From NCBI GenBank assembly GCA_947630665.1, contig CANRID010000015.1, forward strand, positions 1 to 51,336: a DNA stretch of 51,336 nt. The letters run 5' to 3'. The stretch's first letter is position 1. Each line of letters begins with the position of its first letter. The position numbers and the translations under genes were made by a program. The DNA comes from an uncultured Bacteroidales bacterium. GTDB lineage: Bacteria > Bacteroidota > Bacteroidia > Bacteroidales > UBA932. The notes beneath the pieces are model-generated. The model worked only from the letters and a program-made list of their open reading frames with translations, was not told the origin of the DNA and searched no databases. This document shows, in pieces, positions 25,209 to 34,551 of the stretch.

Positions 25209-25987
25209 CTTTAAAACAAAATACTATGTTAGCATTGGAATGGTTAAAAAATGCCCGGGCCGTTATGGGCAAAATCGAAGAGACCCAACTGGATCAAATC
25301 AAAAAAGCGGCAGAAATTATGGCAGACAGCATTCAGGCCGGCCGGTGGGTGCACACCTTCGGCTGCGGACATGCGACGATCCCTATCGAAGAGATGTATC
25401 CGCGTATCGGAGGGTTCGTCGGATTTCATCCGTTATGCGAATTGCCTCTTACTTTCTTTACCCGCATTACGGGAGAAATGGGCGTGCATCAGTTCCTGTT
25501 TTTGGAAAGGGCGGAAGGATACGGAAACGCCATCATGAAATCCTATAATTTCGATCAGCGGGATACCATGTGGATATTCTCGCATACCGGAATCAATAAT
25601 GTAAATATCGATGTGGCCCTAAAGGCGAAAGAGCTCGGAATGAAAGTCATCGTTTACGGCTCGGCCCGGGAATCCATCGGGAAAAAGACCCGCCATTCCT
25701 GCGGCAAAACGTTATTCGAAGTTGCCGACTTAGTAGTGGATTCCTGCGCTCCATTGGTAGATGCCAGCGTACCGCTGAAAGGCCATGTAGATAAAGTGGG
25801 TCCCGTTTCCACCTTAGCTTTTGTTACATTAGTATGGATGACCGTCACCACCGTCGCCGAAATTCTGGCCGACAGGGGAGTGAAACTTTATATTCATCCT
25901 TCCCACAATGTTCCCGGCGATACCACCGCGCAGGAAAGATTGGATGCCTGCCTGGCCACCTACAAGGAAAGAGTAGCGGGAATCTGA
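25205..25987 (+). CDS. SIS-domain sugar-phosphate-binding protein
   Basis: The 260-residue protein has a SIS fold: WVHTFGCGHATIPIEEMY as the phosphosugar-binding N-terminal part, then TMWIFSHTGINNVNIDVALKAKE and VIVYGSA. SIS proteins isomerise, cleave or sense sugar phosphates. It overlaps the transporter gene by 4 bp, and with the ROK kinase forms an uptake-phosphorylation-conversion set. MurNAc-6-phosphate etherase also uses a SIS fold, but the MurQ signature is not evident. The exact reaction is unknown. An alternative start is the ATG at 25226. Confidence 0.85.
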   Translation: MTLKQNTMLALEWLKNARAVMGKIEETQLDQIKKAAEIMADSIQAGRWVHTFGCGHATIPIEEMYPRIGGFVGFHPLCELPLTFFTRITGEMGVHQFLFLERAEGYGNAIMKSYNFDQRDTMWIFSHTGINNVNIDVALKAKELGMKVIVYGSARESIGKKTRHSCGKTLFEVADLVVDSCAPLVDASVPLKGHVDKVGPVSTLAFVTLVWMTVTTVAEILADRGVKLYIHPSHNVPGDTTAQERLDACLATYKERVAGI

Positions 25988-26057
25988 CTCCCGGTTGCCG
26001 GCTTCCAAAATTAGGGCAGTTGTAATCTTTTCTTATTAAAATTTTGTATGTTTTTTG

Positions 26058-26065
26058 TATGTTTG
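26058..26065 (+). promoter_or_regulatory. -7 promoter element for the porin gene
   Basis: TATGTTTG matches TAnnTTTG. It lies downstream of an in-frame ATG at 26048, so translation more likely begins at 26075 with almost no 5' leader. Confidence 0.55.
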
Positions 26066-26074
26066 TATTCTATT

Positions 26075-28408
26075 ATGCAAATACTGAAAAAATACAAAAT
26101 AATCCATATATCAAGCCTTGCGGCGATTGTTTTTGCCGCAGGGCTTTTTATCTCCCATTCTCCGGCCCGTGCAGAAAAGAACGGATTGTCAGAAATCCTC
26201 CGTTATTGGCAACAGCGCGATACGCTTCGACAGTTTGCTTCCGATACTTTAAAACAACTTCCCGATTCCGTAAAATCTGCAAATTCCGATTCCTTAAAAC
26301 AAAATCCGACCGATTTTCTGATCGGGATCGAAACCGACCCGTTTCTCAAACATAAACTGGATTCTCTGTTAGATCTGGGAATGGACTCCACTTCCGCATT
26401 GAAATATATGGCGGACCCCGGAGCCTTCGCCGGAGACACCATTCCGCAAATAATCCTGACGGCCAAAGAAAAGAAACGGCTTTACAGAGACAGCGTGCAG
26501 GCTTACAAAGACAGCGTGATCCGCGCTACCCCCCGGGTGCTGAATACTTACTTTTTTCCCGATTCGGTAATTTACCAACGGATGTTCCGTTGGAAAGCAG
26601 ACTCTTACCTGAACAAGCCCGAAGTGCTTAATCCGGATACCACCTACAACGAGAATTTTTACGATTATCCGTTTATGCGACACGATGTAAACGCCGTTTC
26701 CTTAGGCGTATCCGGTTCGCCCATGCTGTATTACAATTATTTCAAGCGGGAAGGCATAGAGGTGTTTCCTTTCATAGACCCGTATCTCCCCTATTCCTTC
26801 ACCCCGGAAACGATGCCGTTCTATAATGTAAAGACACCCTACACTGAACTCGCTTATTGGGGGACCCTGTTCGCCAACAAACAAAAAGAAGAGACCAATA
26901 TAAAATTCCTTCACACGCAGAACCTCACCCCCGCTTTCAATTTCAATATCCTGTATCAGCGGTATGGAGGAGCCGGCATTCTGGACAACGAAAAAACCGA
27001 CAACAGGACCTTCGCCCTCACCGCCAATTATGTAGGAGAAAAATATGTGATGCAGGGAGGATACATTTTCAATCGGGTCAAGAAAAACGAAAACGGAGGT
27101 ATCTCCGATCTGAGCATGATTCTGGATACGATCGTAGATGCCCGCATCGTTCCGGTAGCCCTGCAGGATGCCCAAACGCAGATACGGAAAAACACGTTCT
27201 TTATCACCCAGTCCTATGGAATTCCTTTCAAGCTTTTCAAAAGGGATACCCTCGGATACGGGGAAGGGACGATGGCATACATAGGGCATTCCGGGGAATT
27301 TACCACTTATACCAAATCCTATACGGACGAAATAGGACTGGATGATCAGACAGGACGGGCGCTGTACCATGATAAATTCTATATCAATCCCACCCGGTCG
27401 GCAGACTCGGTCCGGGTGCTGCGTTTCGAGAACAAATTCTATATCCGTTTGCAGCCATGGGCCAAGGAGGCGATCGTATCCAAAGTGGATGCGGGCATCG
27501 GCTTCCAATATCTCAACCTGTACGGATTCGACCCCGGATTTTTCCTGTCGGGAAACAGCAATAAACACCAGGGAAACCTGTATTTGTATTTCGGGGCATC
27601 GGGCCAGCTCAAAAAATATTTTTCCTGGGAGGGCTTCGGAAAATACAATCTAATAGGATACTACGCCAACGACTTTTCCATAGACGGCAAAGTGCGGTTT
27701 TCCAACTATTCCGTCCGGGAAGGCATCCATCTGACGGGGAAGATCCATATTTCGCAAAAACGGCCGGATTATTTCTATAATCATTATTATTCCAACCACT
27801 ATATCTGGAATAACGATTTCGATAAAACCACCGAAACCCGGATAGAGGGGAAACTGGAAATCCCCCATTGGAAATTAGAAGCGTTTTTCGGATATTCGCT
27901 GCTGACAAATAATATTTATTTCGATACGCTGGGCATCGCAAACCAGAATGGAGACGCCATGAGCATCCTCTCGGCCTATCTTCAAAAAAACTTCCAGGCA
28001 TGGAAATTCCATTTCGACAATCAGCTGCTATTCCAGATTTCATCGAAACAGGACATAATCCCCCTGCCCAAGGTGGCGCTCAATCTCCGTTATTACCTGC
28101 AACTGCCTTTGGTCAAAAATGTACTCAACGCCCAGCTCGGGGCCAACGTCACATTCAACACCAAATATTATGCACCGGCATATTCTCCCGCATTGGGATT
28201 ATTCCATAATCAGGAAGATATGAAAATAGGGAACAATCCTTATATAGACGCCTTCATAAACCTGCAATGGAAACGGGCCAGCATTTTCGTAAAATATGTA
28301 AACGCGGCTCAGGACTGGCCTAAATCGGACTATTTCTCGACCTATCGTTATTTAAGACCCCAGACCGCCCTTAAATTCGGCATCCACTGGCCTTTCTATC
28401 TTAAATGA
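26075..28408 (+). CDS. Putative outer-membrane porin (Porin_10 type)
   Basis: From MQILKKYKII the product is 777 residues, with a signal peptide (hydrophobic core HISSLAAIVFAAGLFI, cleavage near SPARA-EK). After a Ser/Asp-rich, charged region to about residue 160, it is built of alternating aromatic-rich strands typical of a beta barrel (YLYFGASGQLKKYFSWEG, GKLEIPHWKLEAFFGYS), ending FGIHWPFYLK. Proteins of this layout are annotated as putative porins in Bacteroidota; the permeant is unknown. The next gene, a lytic transglycosylase, starts 36 bp downstream. Confidence 0.82.
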   Translation: MQILKKYKIIHISSLAAIVFAAGLFISHSPARAEKNGLSEILRYWQQRDTLRQFASDTLKQLPDSVKSANSDSLKQNPTDFLIGIETDPFLKHKLDSLLDLGMDSTSALKYMADPGAFAGDTIPQIILTAKEKKRLYRDSVQAYKDSVIRATPRVLNTYFFPDSVIYQRMFRWKADSYLNKPEVLNPDTTYNENFYDYPFMRHDVNAVSLGVSGSPMLYYNYFKREGIEVFPFIDPYLPYSFTPETMPFYNVKTPYTELAYWGTLFANKQKEETNIKFLHTQNLTPAFNFNILYQRYGGAGILDNEKTDNRTFALTANYVGEKYVMQGGYIFNRVKKNENGGISDLSMILDTIVDARIVPVALQDAQTQIRKNTFFITQSYGIPFKLFKRDTLGYGEGTMAYIGHSGEFTTYTKSYTDEIGLDDQTGRALYHDKFYINPTRSADSVRVLRFENKFYIRLQPWAKEAIVSKVDAGIGFQYLNLYGFDPGFFLSGNSNKHQGNLYLYFGASGQLKKYFSWEGFGKYNLIGYYANDFSIDGKVRFSNYSVREGIHLTGKIHISQKRPDYFYNHYYSNHYIWNNDFDKTTETRIEGKLEIPHWKLEAFFGYSLLTNNIYFDTLGIANQNGDAMSILSAYLQKNFQAWKFHFDNQLLFQISSKQDIIPLPKVALNLRYYLQLPLVKNVLNAQLGANVTFNTKYYAPAYSPALGLFHNQEDMKIGNNPYIDAFINLQWKRASIFVKYVNAAQDWPKSDYFSTYRYLRPQTALKFGIHWPFYLK

Positions 28409-28444
28409 CGGTTGCCTGACTAAAAACGCTTAGAATTTTTTACG

Positions 28445-29524
28445 ATGAAGAAACACACAAGCAACATCATCAAATCCGGCATAGCGTTTTTACTGCTCAC
28501 AGTTATTCTTCTGATCCCGGCCTGGAAAAAGGGTCATAAGAGAACCGGCCTCTATTCTGCTCCGCTTCCCGATACGCTTACATGTTCCGTCCTGCTGGAT
28601 AATTCGCTTTATTCCGAGGGGTATTCCACAGGATATCTGTATGAATTATTCAACCATTTCAACGGATACCAGCATACGAAAATAATCATCTCTCCGGAAA
28701 ATAACACTCCCGATCAATGGACCCGCTTAGAGGAAGGAAGCACGGACATGCTGATTATCAACGCAAAAAAGGATACCGTACCCGAATCGTTCCGAGACAG
28801 GTTCATTCCAGGCATTCCTCTCAATCCCGAGGAAGACATATACGTGGTAAGAAAAGACAATTACCGGCTGCTCCACGTGCTGAATTTCTGGTTCAACTTT
28901 TTCAAACAAACCCCCGAATACGCCCGGCTGTTACAAAAATACACCCGCAATTACCGGATTCCCGACAATTTCAGCACTGCCATCTCCCGCGAAGCCATCT
29001 CCCCGTACGACAAGTATATAAAAGAATACAGCGAATCGCTCGGCTGGAATTGGAAGCTGCTGGCTTCGCTCATATATCAGGAGTCCAAATTCAAAGTGGG
29101 CGTCAGTTCCGATAAGGGAGCCGTAGGCCTGATGCAAATCAAAGAATCCGTCGCCCAAAAATACGGTGTGGAAAATATTTATGATCCCCGGCATAACATC
29201 CGGGCCGGAGTCTTTCAGTTGAAACATCTCCAGAATATGTACCGGAAAATGGGAGCCGACTCGCTCGATCTGATAAAACTGACCCTGGCCTCCTATAACT
29301 GCGGCGAAGGCCGGATGGAAGATTGTATGGAACTGGCCAGGCAGGAGGGGAAAAACCCCTTGTTATGGGACGATTTAGCCTCGGTTATCCCCCTGCTTCA
29401 GGAAGAAGAATATTATACCCGGGAAGGCATCAAACAGGGAAAGTTCCAGGGGAAAGAGACCCTCCGGTTCGTAGATAATATAATGGAAAGATACGAGAAA
29501 TATAAAGAGGTGGTAAAACCGTGA
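28445..29524 (+). CDS. MltF-like membrane-bound lytic transglycosylase
   Basis: The 359-residue protein cleaves peptidoglycan glycan strands. A signal or anchor helix (about 10-27) is followed by a region resembling a solute-binding domain (about 45-150), as in MltF. The SLT catalytic domain follows: LASLIYQESKF with the catalytic Glu at residue 213, GAVGLMQIKESVA, and LTLASYNCGEGRM. It probably acts in the periplasm. With MtgA and the amidase in this window, it contributes to wall turnover. Confidence 0.9.
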   Translation: MKKHTSNIIKSGIAFLLLTVILLIPAWKKGHKRTGLYSAPLPDTLTCSVLLDNSLYSEGYSTGYLYELFNHFNGYQHTKIIISPENNTPDQWTRLEEGSTDMLIINAKKDTVPESFRDRFIPGIPLNPEEDIYVVRKDNYRLLHVLNFWFNFFKQTPEYARLLQKYTRNYRIPDNFSTAISREAISPYDKYIKEYSESLGWNWKLLASLIYQESKFKVGVSSDKGAVGLMQIKESVAQKYGVENIYDPRHNIRAGVFQLKHLQNMYRKMGADSLDLIKLTLASYNCGEGRMEDCMELARQEGKNPLLWDDLASVIPLLQEEEYYTREGIKQGKFQGKETLRFVDNIMERYEKYKEVVKP

Positions 29525-29531
29525 TTCTATC

Positions 29532-30791
29532 TCATTTCACGACCATGGAACGGGCGGGGCTGATGCGGGAGATGAAATGGCACGGAACCAGCATGATAAG
29601 CATGATAACGATAAAGGCGGCTCCGTTGATCCATAAAACGGTCCAGAGGCTGATATCTATCGGGACATACTTTACAAAATAATTGACCGGATTCAAGGCG
29701 ATGAACCGGTATTTCCATTCCAGAAAGCAAAAAACGCCCGCCAGTATATTGCCGGCCAGCAATCCCTTCAAGACGATAAAGGCGGCCTTATACAGGAAAA
29801 TGCCCGCTATATCCCTGTTCCGCATGCCCAACGCTTTTAAGATTCCGATTTGCGAAATACGCTCGAACAGCAGGATCAACAGTCCCGATACCATATTGAA
29901 TCCGGCCACCGCCGTCATCAGTACAAGAATAATCAACACGTTCATATCCAGCAGATGCAGCCAGTCGAACAAAACATAATATTTATCTTTCAGGGAAACC
30001 GCCGCTAAAGAGTCCTCATCGTCTTCCGCCGTACTTTCATATAAAATATCCTCGATCTTCTCTTTCTGTTCTTCCAGCTCTTTCTCCCGATAGCGGTTCA
30101 GGACTATTTCGTAACCGGAAATCTCCCCGTTTTTCCACCCGTTCAAACGGGCGATGTGCCGGGAATCGGCCACTACCAGCACCTTGTCTATCTCCTCCAT
30201 CTGCGCATCGTAAATTCCGGCAATGTCGAATCTCCTTACCCGCACCTCTCCGTCCCGGTCGATGAAATAGGCGATCACCTTATCCCCTGCCCCGTAATGC
30301 AGCAATTCTGCCAATCGCTTCGAAATCAAGATATCATTGGAAATACTCGTTCCGTATGAAGGGATTTTCCCCTGGGACAGATGCCGTGAAAAAAAATCGA
30401 AATTATAGGCGGAATCCACTCCCTTGAATATGACTCCCTGTATCTGGTCTCCGGCTTTGATGACGCCGGAACGGTAGGAAACCGGACGGATATCTTTTAC
30501 GAAAGGAAGCGAAGCGATCTCCCGGGCCATTTCCGGACGGCTTTGTACGGGATATTGCTCGTTCACGATATCCACGCCCGGAGCAGAGATCATAAAATCG
30601 CCGCTGAACCCGGTGATCTTCTCCACTATTTCATGCCGGAAACCATTGGATATGGCAATCGACAATATCATGACCAGAATACTGACGGCTACCGATGCCT
30701 CCGCGATCTTATTGCTGGTACCGCTGAGTTTTTTTCTGCCTGCCCGGTCCCCGGAACCCATCCGTTTCGCTATGAAAAGATTCAAATCCAT
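29532..30791 (-). CDS. LolC/LolE-type ABC transporter permease (FtsX-like)
   Basis: The 419-residue protein (from MDLNLFIAKRM) has an N-terminal helix at about 25-48 and a large periplasmic MacB-like domain (FSGDFMISAPGVDIVNEQY, QIQGVIFKGVD). Three C-terminal helices include FNMVSGLLILLFERISQIGILKALGM, the conserved FtsX-type coupling region. Such permeases extract lipoproteins for transport to the outer membrane, or export other substrates. No ATPase partner is adjacent. The frame is open 19 codons further up, to 30848, but the family normally begins at MDLNLFIAKR. Confidence 0.88.
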   Translation of the reverse strand: MDLNLFIAKRMGSGDRAGRKKLSGTSNKIAEASVAVSILVMILSIAISNGFRHEIVEKITGFSGDFMISAPGVDIVNEQYPVQSRPEMAREIASLPFVKDIRPVSYRSGVIKAGDQIQGVIFKGVDSAYNFDFFSRHLSQGKIPSYGTSISNDILISKRLAELLHYGAGDKVIAYFIDRDGEVRVRRFDIAGIYDAQMEEIDKVLVVADSRHIARLNGWKNGEISGYEIVLNRYREKELEEQKEKIEDILYESTAEDDEDSLAAVSLKDKYYVLFDWLHLLDMNVLIILVLMTAVAGFNMVSGLLILLFERISQIGILKALGMRNRDIAGIFLYKAAFIVLKGLLAGNILAGVFCFLEWKYRFIALNPVNYFVKYVPIDISLWTVLWINGAAFIVIMLIMLVPCHFISRISPARSMVVK

Positions 30792-30862
30792 CGATCGCTC
30801 TTTAATTGAAATCCCGACCGTAAAATTAGCGAAAAAATATTTCAACAAAAATTCCGTTTTTC

Positions 30863-30893
30863 TTTGTTTTGAAAAAAAAATCCTTTACTTTTG
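30863..30893 (+). promoter_or_regulatory. Consensus promoter for tRNA-Gly
   Basis: TTTG (30863-30866), exactly 19 nt, then TACTTTTG (30886-30893) is a full match to the Bacteroidota primary promoter. The tRNA begins 12 nt downstream. Confidence 0.85.
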
Positions 30894-30904
30894 CTCTGCC
30901 AAAA

Positions 30905-30977
30905 GCGGAAATAGCTCAGTTGGTAGAGCATCAGCTTCCCAAGCTGAGGGTCGCGAGTTCGAATCTCGTTTTCCGCT
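30905..30977 (+). tRNA. tRNA-Gly (anticodon CCC)
   Basis: The 73-nt sequence folds as a cloverleaf: acceptor GCGGAAA/TTTCCGC, D-arm GCTC/GAGC, anticodon stem TCAGC/GCTGA with loop TTCCCAA, and T-arm GCGAG/CTCGT around TTCGAAT. Anticodon CCC reads the Gly codon GGG, and the discriminator base is U, as in tRNA-Gly. The CCA end is not encoded. It stands alone, with its own promoter. Confidence 0.96.
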
Positions 30978-31004
30978 CTCCCCTAACAAAAACGACAAAA
31001 AAGG

Positions 31005-31877
31005 TTATCGGCTCAAGATATCGAGCGAGAGTCCGACTAATTTCTCCACGTAAGGTTGGTAGTCCGGCAAGGCGTCCTTATTGGGGCGGTTGGCGATAAT
31101 GCAGCATACCGTTCCGGCCTTGTGGCCTAATTGTCGGGAAAGGCCTGCTAAAGCGGAACTTTCCATTTCGAAATTGGTAATTCTATAATCCCCGAAACGG
31201 AACGCCGCAAAACGTTCTACCATTCCTTCCATGGCCAACGGTAGCCGCAGGATCCTCCCCTGGGGACCGTAAAAACCGGAGGCCGATATAGTAACGCCCT
31301 TCAGTGTAACGTCCCGGAATAATTCTATAAGTTCATCGCTCGCTTTTGCGAAATACGGAACGGGCAGCCGGCTGTCCCAGTCCATCCATTTCACGAAAGC
31401 CTCCTCCATCTCCTTGATGGTTACCTTATCCCTCCCGGCATACCAGTTCAGCAGTCCGTCGCATCCTATGGAAATATGGGAGAATACGAAAGACCCGACA
31501 GGAATATCCGGCTGGATCGAGCCGGAAGTGCCTATCCGCAAAATCCGCAGGCTTTTCTTTTCCTTTTTGATCTCGCGGGTGGTGAAATCTATGTTCGCCA
31601 ATGCGTCCAGTTCGTTTACCACTATATCTATATTGTCCGTCCCGATGCCGGTGGAAAGGACACTCAGCCGTCTGCCCCTGTACTGTCCGGTTACCGTCAC
31701 GAATTCGCGCGACTGACGGCGGAATTCTTTAGATTCGAAAAAAGACGATATCATGTCCACCCGTCCCGGATCGCCCACCAATATAACAGTATCGGCCAGT
31801 TCTTCCGGTCTGAGATGTAAATGGAATACGGATCCGTCGCTGTTGATAATCAATTCGGAATCTCCTATCTTACCCAT
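31005..31877 (-). CDS. Nucleoside phosphorylase (uridine phosphorylase-like)
   Basis: The 290-residue protein belongs to the PNP/UDP phosphorylase superfamily, which splits nucleosides with phosphate. Seen are VILVGDPGRVDM, VLSTGIGTDNIDIVVNEL, LRILRIGTSGSIQ and ITNFEMESSALAGL, the last forming the ribose-binding region. The length and sequence are closest to uridine phosphorylase-type enzymes of Bacteroidota; purine specificity cannot be excluded. Its stop lies 27 bp beyond the convergent tRNA-Gly. Confidence 0.88.
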   Translation of the reverse strand: MGKIGDSELIINSDGSVFHLHLRPEELADTVILVGDPGRVDMISSFFESKEFRRQSREFVTVTGQYRGRRLSVLSTGIGTDNIDIVVNELDALANIDFTTREIKKEKKSLRILRIGTSGSIQPDIPVGSFVFSHISIGCDGLLNWYAGRDKVTIKEMEEAFVKWMDWDSRLPVPYFAKASDELIELFRDVTLKGVTISASGFYGPQGRILRLPLAMEGMVERFAAFRFGDYRITNFEMESSALAGLSRQLGHKAGTVCCIIANRPNKDALPDYQPYVEKLVGLSLDILSR

Positions 31878-31903
31878 AGCAATCGTTTTTTAATATTGAT
31901 TTT

Positions 31904-31911
31904 CAAATATA
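31904..31911 (-). promoter_or_regulatory. -7 promoter element for the nucleoside phosphorylase
   Basis: On the minus strand the sequence is TATATTTG, a TAnnTTTG match, 27 bp before the ATG at 31877. Confidence 0.55.
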
Positions 31912-31939
31912 CGAATTAATTTTAATTGTTTATTTTCAT

Positions 31940-31947
31940 TAAATTTG
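31940..31947 (+). promoter_or_regulatory. -7 promoter element for the DUF4293 gene
   Basis: TAAATTTG matches TAnnTTTG and lies 39 bp before the ATG at 31987. It is divergent from the phosphorylase promoter. Confidence 0.6.
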
Positions 31948-31986
31948 CACCGGTATCCCGAACCGGGACATTCTAAATAAAATATT

Positions 31987-32412
31987 ATGATACAACGGAT
32001 ACAAACATTATTCCTTTTGTGCGCCTGCGGACTCGTCTTTTCCCTGTTTTTCGCCCGTCTCATCTATGCCGCCGACTATACCATTTCATATACCGAGTAC
32101 AACCCGTTTCTGATTCTTACCATTTTGACCTTTATCATAAACATCATAACCATTGCGATGTATAGGCACCGGATTCTCCAGATGCGGCTTTGCGTCTATA
32201 ACATTCTCGTGCTGTTAGGATATCAGGGTTGGATCGCATATCTTTTTTTCACCCGCGAGGAAGGAGTAGCCTTTTCCATTACCGCCGTTTTCCCGATAGT
32301 GGCAGCCATTCTGACCTTTACCGCCATGCGTTACATAGCCCGCGACGAAGCGTTGGTACAATCGATCAACTCGCTGAGAAAATCCCGCAGGGGCAAAAAA
32401 GGGAAAAAATAG
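31987..32412 (+). CDS. DUF4293-family membrane protein
   Basis: The 141-residue protein starts with MIQRIQTLFLL, the typical opening of DUF4293 proteins of Bacteroidota, and has four hydrophobic helices (about 5-25, 40-58, 70-90, 95-115). A basic tail (RKSRRGKKGKK) probably faces the cytoplasm. The function is unknown. Confidence 0.85.
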   Translation: MIQRIQTLFLLCACGLVFSLFFARLIYAADYTISYTEYNPFLILTILTFIINIITIAMYRHRILQMRLCVYNILVLLGYQGWIAYLFFTREEGVAFSITAVFPIVAAILTFTAMRYIARDEALVQSINSLRKSRRGKKGKK

Positions 32413-32434
32413 AATCCGGCGGATCCTCCGGAAA

Positions 32435-34486
32435 TTACTCTTCCGATTTACAGTATTTTTTAATGACGCTGTAAGCCTCCGGAACGCCCAGCTCGCCGGC
32501 CTTGCTCAGGTCGATGCACCCTTTTTCCTTGTCTTTGAGATAGATCAAGACCAAACCGCGGTTATAGAAAGCCTCTCCTAAATACGGATTCAGTTCGATA
32601 GCCGTAGTATATTGCTGGATAGACTCCGGCAGATCGTTGGAGAGACAGTACAGGTTTCCCAAATTATAATAAGTATAAGGGAATTCAGGCATCAGCACGG
32701 ATGCTTTCGTCATATCGTGTATGGCGGAAGTATAATCGTAATTTTTGTAAGACTGATCCTGAACCCGGGCGCGGGCCGCACCGGAATTATCTAAGGTAAG
32801 CACCTGCACATTATTTTCCATGGAGGAGATGAAATCGATCATTTCCGATTGCAAAGCGCCCCGGTTGATATAATAGAAAGTCTGGTCCGGATCGTTCTCG
32901 ATAGCCTTGTCATAATAAGACAAGGAAGAATTGAACTGCTTTTTGCCCTCCTCTATAATCGCCTGGGCGAACATCAGCTTCCCGACGGCCTTATCCTGTT
33001 CCCCGAGAGGGGGACCGGAGGAAAATTCCCGGAGAGCTTTCCCGATTTTTTCCTCATACGCGGAAACCGGAATATCCGTTCCCCATGAAGGACTTATCTC
33101 TATCGGGATAGGCACGGAACTTATAAACTCATCCATTTTCCGGTTCTCGTACCGGTGTTCCAGCGCCATAATCATTTTATTCGACTCGGTCGGATTGAAT
33201 TTAAACAACGGTTTCAGCCGGATATCCACATCCCGGTGCTGCAATAATTCGTTGTTGAAATCCTTCTTGGCGAAATCCGCGTCCAAGGCCAGCAACCGGT
33301 CGTATTTTTTGGCGGTATCCGCAAAAATCGCCGCTCCGGTGCTATCGCTGGTTTTCGCCTGATATTCCTGAATTTTCGCCTGCGCGATCCGGTAATCCTG
33401 TTTAGCCGAATTAAACTCTCCCAATTGGTTCTTCACATAAGAACGATTGATATATGCCTTCGCGAAATCGGGATAAAGATTGATCGCCTGCGAATAATCG
33501 TTCATGGCATCCCGGTATCTTCCCAATTCCAAAAAGACTCCCGCCCGGTTGAAATAGGCCAGCACATTATTCGGATTGACGGCCAGCACCCGGTCGTAAT
33601 CGTCCAAAGCGTTGTTATAGTCCCCGATCTGAGTACGGATGAGGGCCCGATTATATAAAGTGAGCGCGTTTCCCGGATCCTCTTCCAGCACTTTATTCAG
33701 ATCCGCAAGGGCTCCCGCTATATCCTTCCCGTCATATTTAATCAACGCCCGGTTGAAAAATGCGAAAGTATTGGTGGAATCCAAGGAAATGGCATTATCC
33801 AGATCCCGCAGAGCGTCCTCGTTCTGGTTCCTCATCGAGTAAATGCGCGAGCGCCGGATATAACCTTCCGGATCGAACATGTTCAATCTAATAGCCTTAT
33901 TATAATCGTCAAGCGCCTTGGTCGTATCCCCCAGAAACAGATAGCAGGCCCCCCGGTTCAGATAGGCGTCCCCCACCTTGGGTTCTGCCTTGATAAAGCG
34001 ATTGAAGTCCGAAATGGCCTTATCGAATTGCTGCGAAAGGAAATAGGTTACTCCCCGGCTGAAATACAGTCCCGTATAACTCGGCCGCAGATCCACCGCC
34101 TCGGCCAGATCCTTCAACGCCATTTCATATTTGCCGGTACGGCTCAGGGTAATGGCGCGGTAATGATAGGCCGGCGTATAGATGGGATTCAATTTAAGGG
34201 ATTTATCGAAATCCTTTTCGGCTCCCATATAATCGCCCAGATTATATTTGGCGATGCCCCTGAAAAAATAGGCATCGTACAAAGTGCTGTCTAACCGGAC
34301 AAGGATATTGAAATTGTCTATGGCATTAGTATATTTTCCTTCTATCAGAAAATTACGTCCCCGGTTAAAGAACTGGTCTATATCATACTGGGCATAGGAA
34401 AATATCCAGATAAAGCACAAAACGGCCAATGCAGCCCCACGTTTTACCATCCGCTTGTCTTTATCTAATTTCAATAAGAATCTCAT
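32435..34486 (-). CDS. Secreted tetratricopeptide-repeat protein
   Basis: The 683-residue product (from MRFLLKLDKDK) has a signal peptide with hydrophobic core GAALAVLCFIWIFSYA. About ten TPR units then follow from near residue 40, seen as repeated A-x-x-D-F/Y-x-K/R-x-I-x-L-x-P texts such as DYNKAIRLNMFDPEGYIRR and DYDRVLAVNPNNVLAYFNRA. A non-TPR section (about 420-540) separates these from further C-terminal TPRs (YYNLGNLYCLSNDLPESIQQY). Such proteins scaffold complexes, and here probably act in the periplasm. The frame is open to 34576, but the promoter at 34521-34551 rules that start out. Confidence 0.88.
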   Translation of the reverse strand: MRFLLKLDKDKRMVKRGAALAVLCFIWIFSYAQYDIDQFFNRGRNFLIEGKYTNAIDNFNILVRLDSTLYDAYFFRGIAKYNLGDYMGAEKDFDKSLKLNPIYTPAYHYRAITLSRTGKYEMALKDLAEAVDLRPSYTGLYFSRGVTYFLSQQFDKAISDFNRFIKAEPKVGDAYLNRGACYLFLGDTTKALDDYNKAIRLNMFDPEGYIRRSRIYSMRNQNEDALRDLDNAISLDSTNTFAFFNRALIKYDGKDIAGALADLNKVLEEDPGNALTLYNRALIRTQIGDYNNALDDYDRVLAVNPNNVLAYFNRAGVFLELGRYRDAMNDYSQAINLYPDFAKAYINRSYVKNQLGEFNSAKQDYRIAQAKIQEYQAKTSDSTGAAIFADTAKKYDRLLALDADFAKKDFNNELLQHRDVDIRLKPLFKFNPTESNKMIMALEHRYENRKMDEFISSVPIPIEISPSWGTDIPVSAYEEKIGKALREFSSGPPLGEQDKAVGKLMFAQAIIEEGKKQFNSSLSYYDKAIENDPDQTFYYINRGALQSEMIDFISSMENNVQVLTLDNSGAARARVQDQSYKNYDYTSAIHDMTKASVLMPEFPYTYYNLGNLYCLSNDLPESIQQYTTAIELNPYLGEAFYNRGLVLIYLKDKEKGCIDLSKAGELGVPEAYSVIKKYCKSEE

Positions 34487-34520
34487 TTTTAAAACAAATA
34501 TGGCTATGCCCTTAAAAATG

Positions 34521-34551
34521 CAAAAATAGTTTATTTTAATTTCATTACAAA
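34521..34551 (-). promoter_or_regulatory. Consensus promoter for the TPR gene
   Basis: On the minus strand TTTG (34551-34548), exactly 19 nt, then TATTTTTG (34528-34521) matches the Bacteroidota consensus. The -33 box lies inside the first copy of the 78-bp tandem duplication, while the -7 box lies just outside it. Confidence 0.8.
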
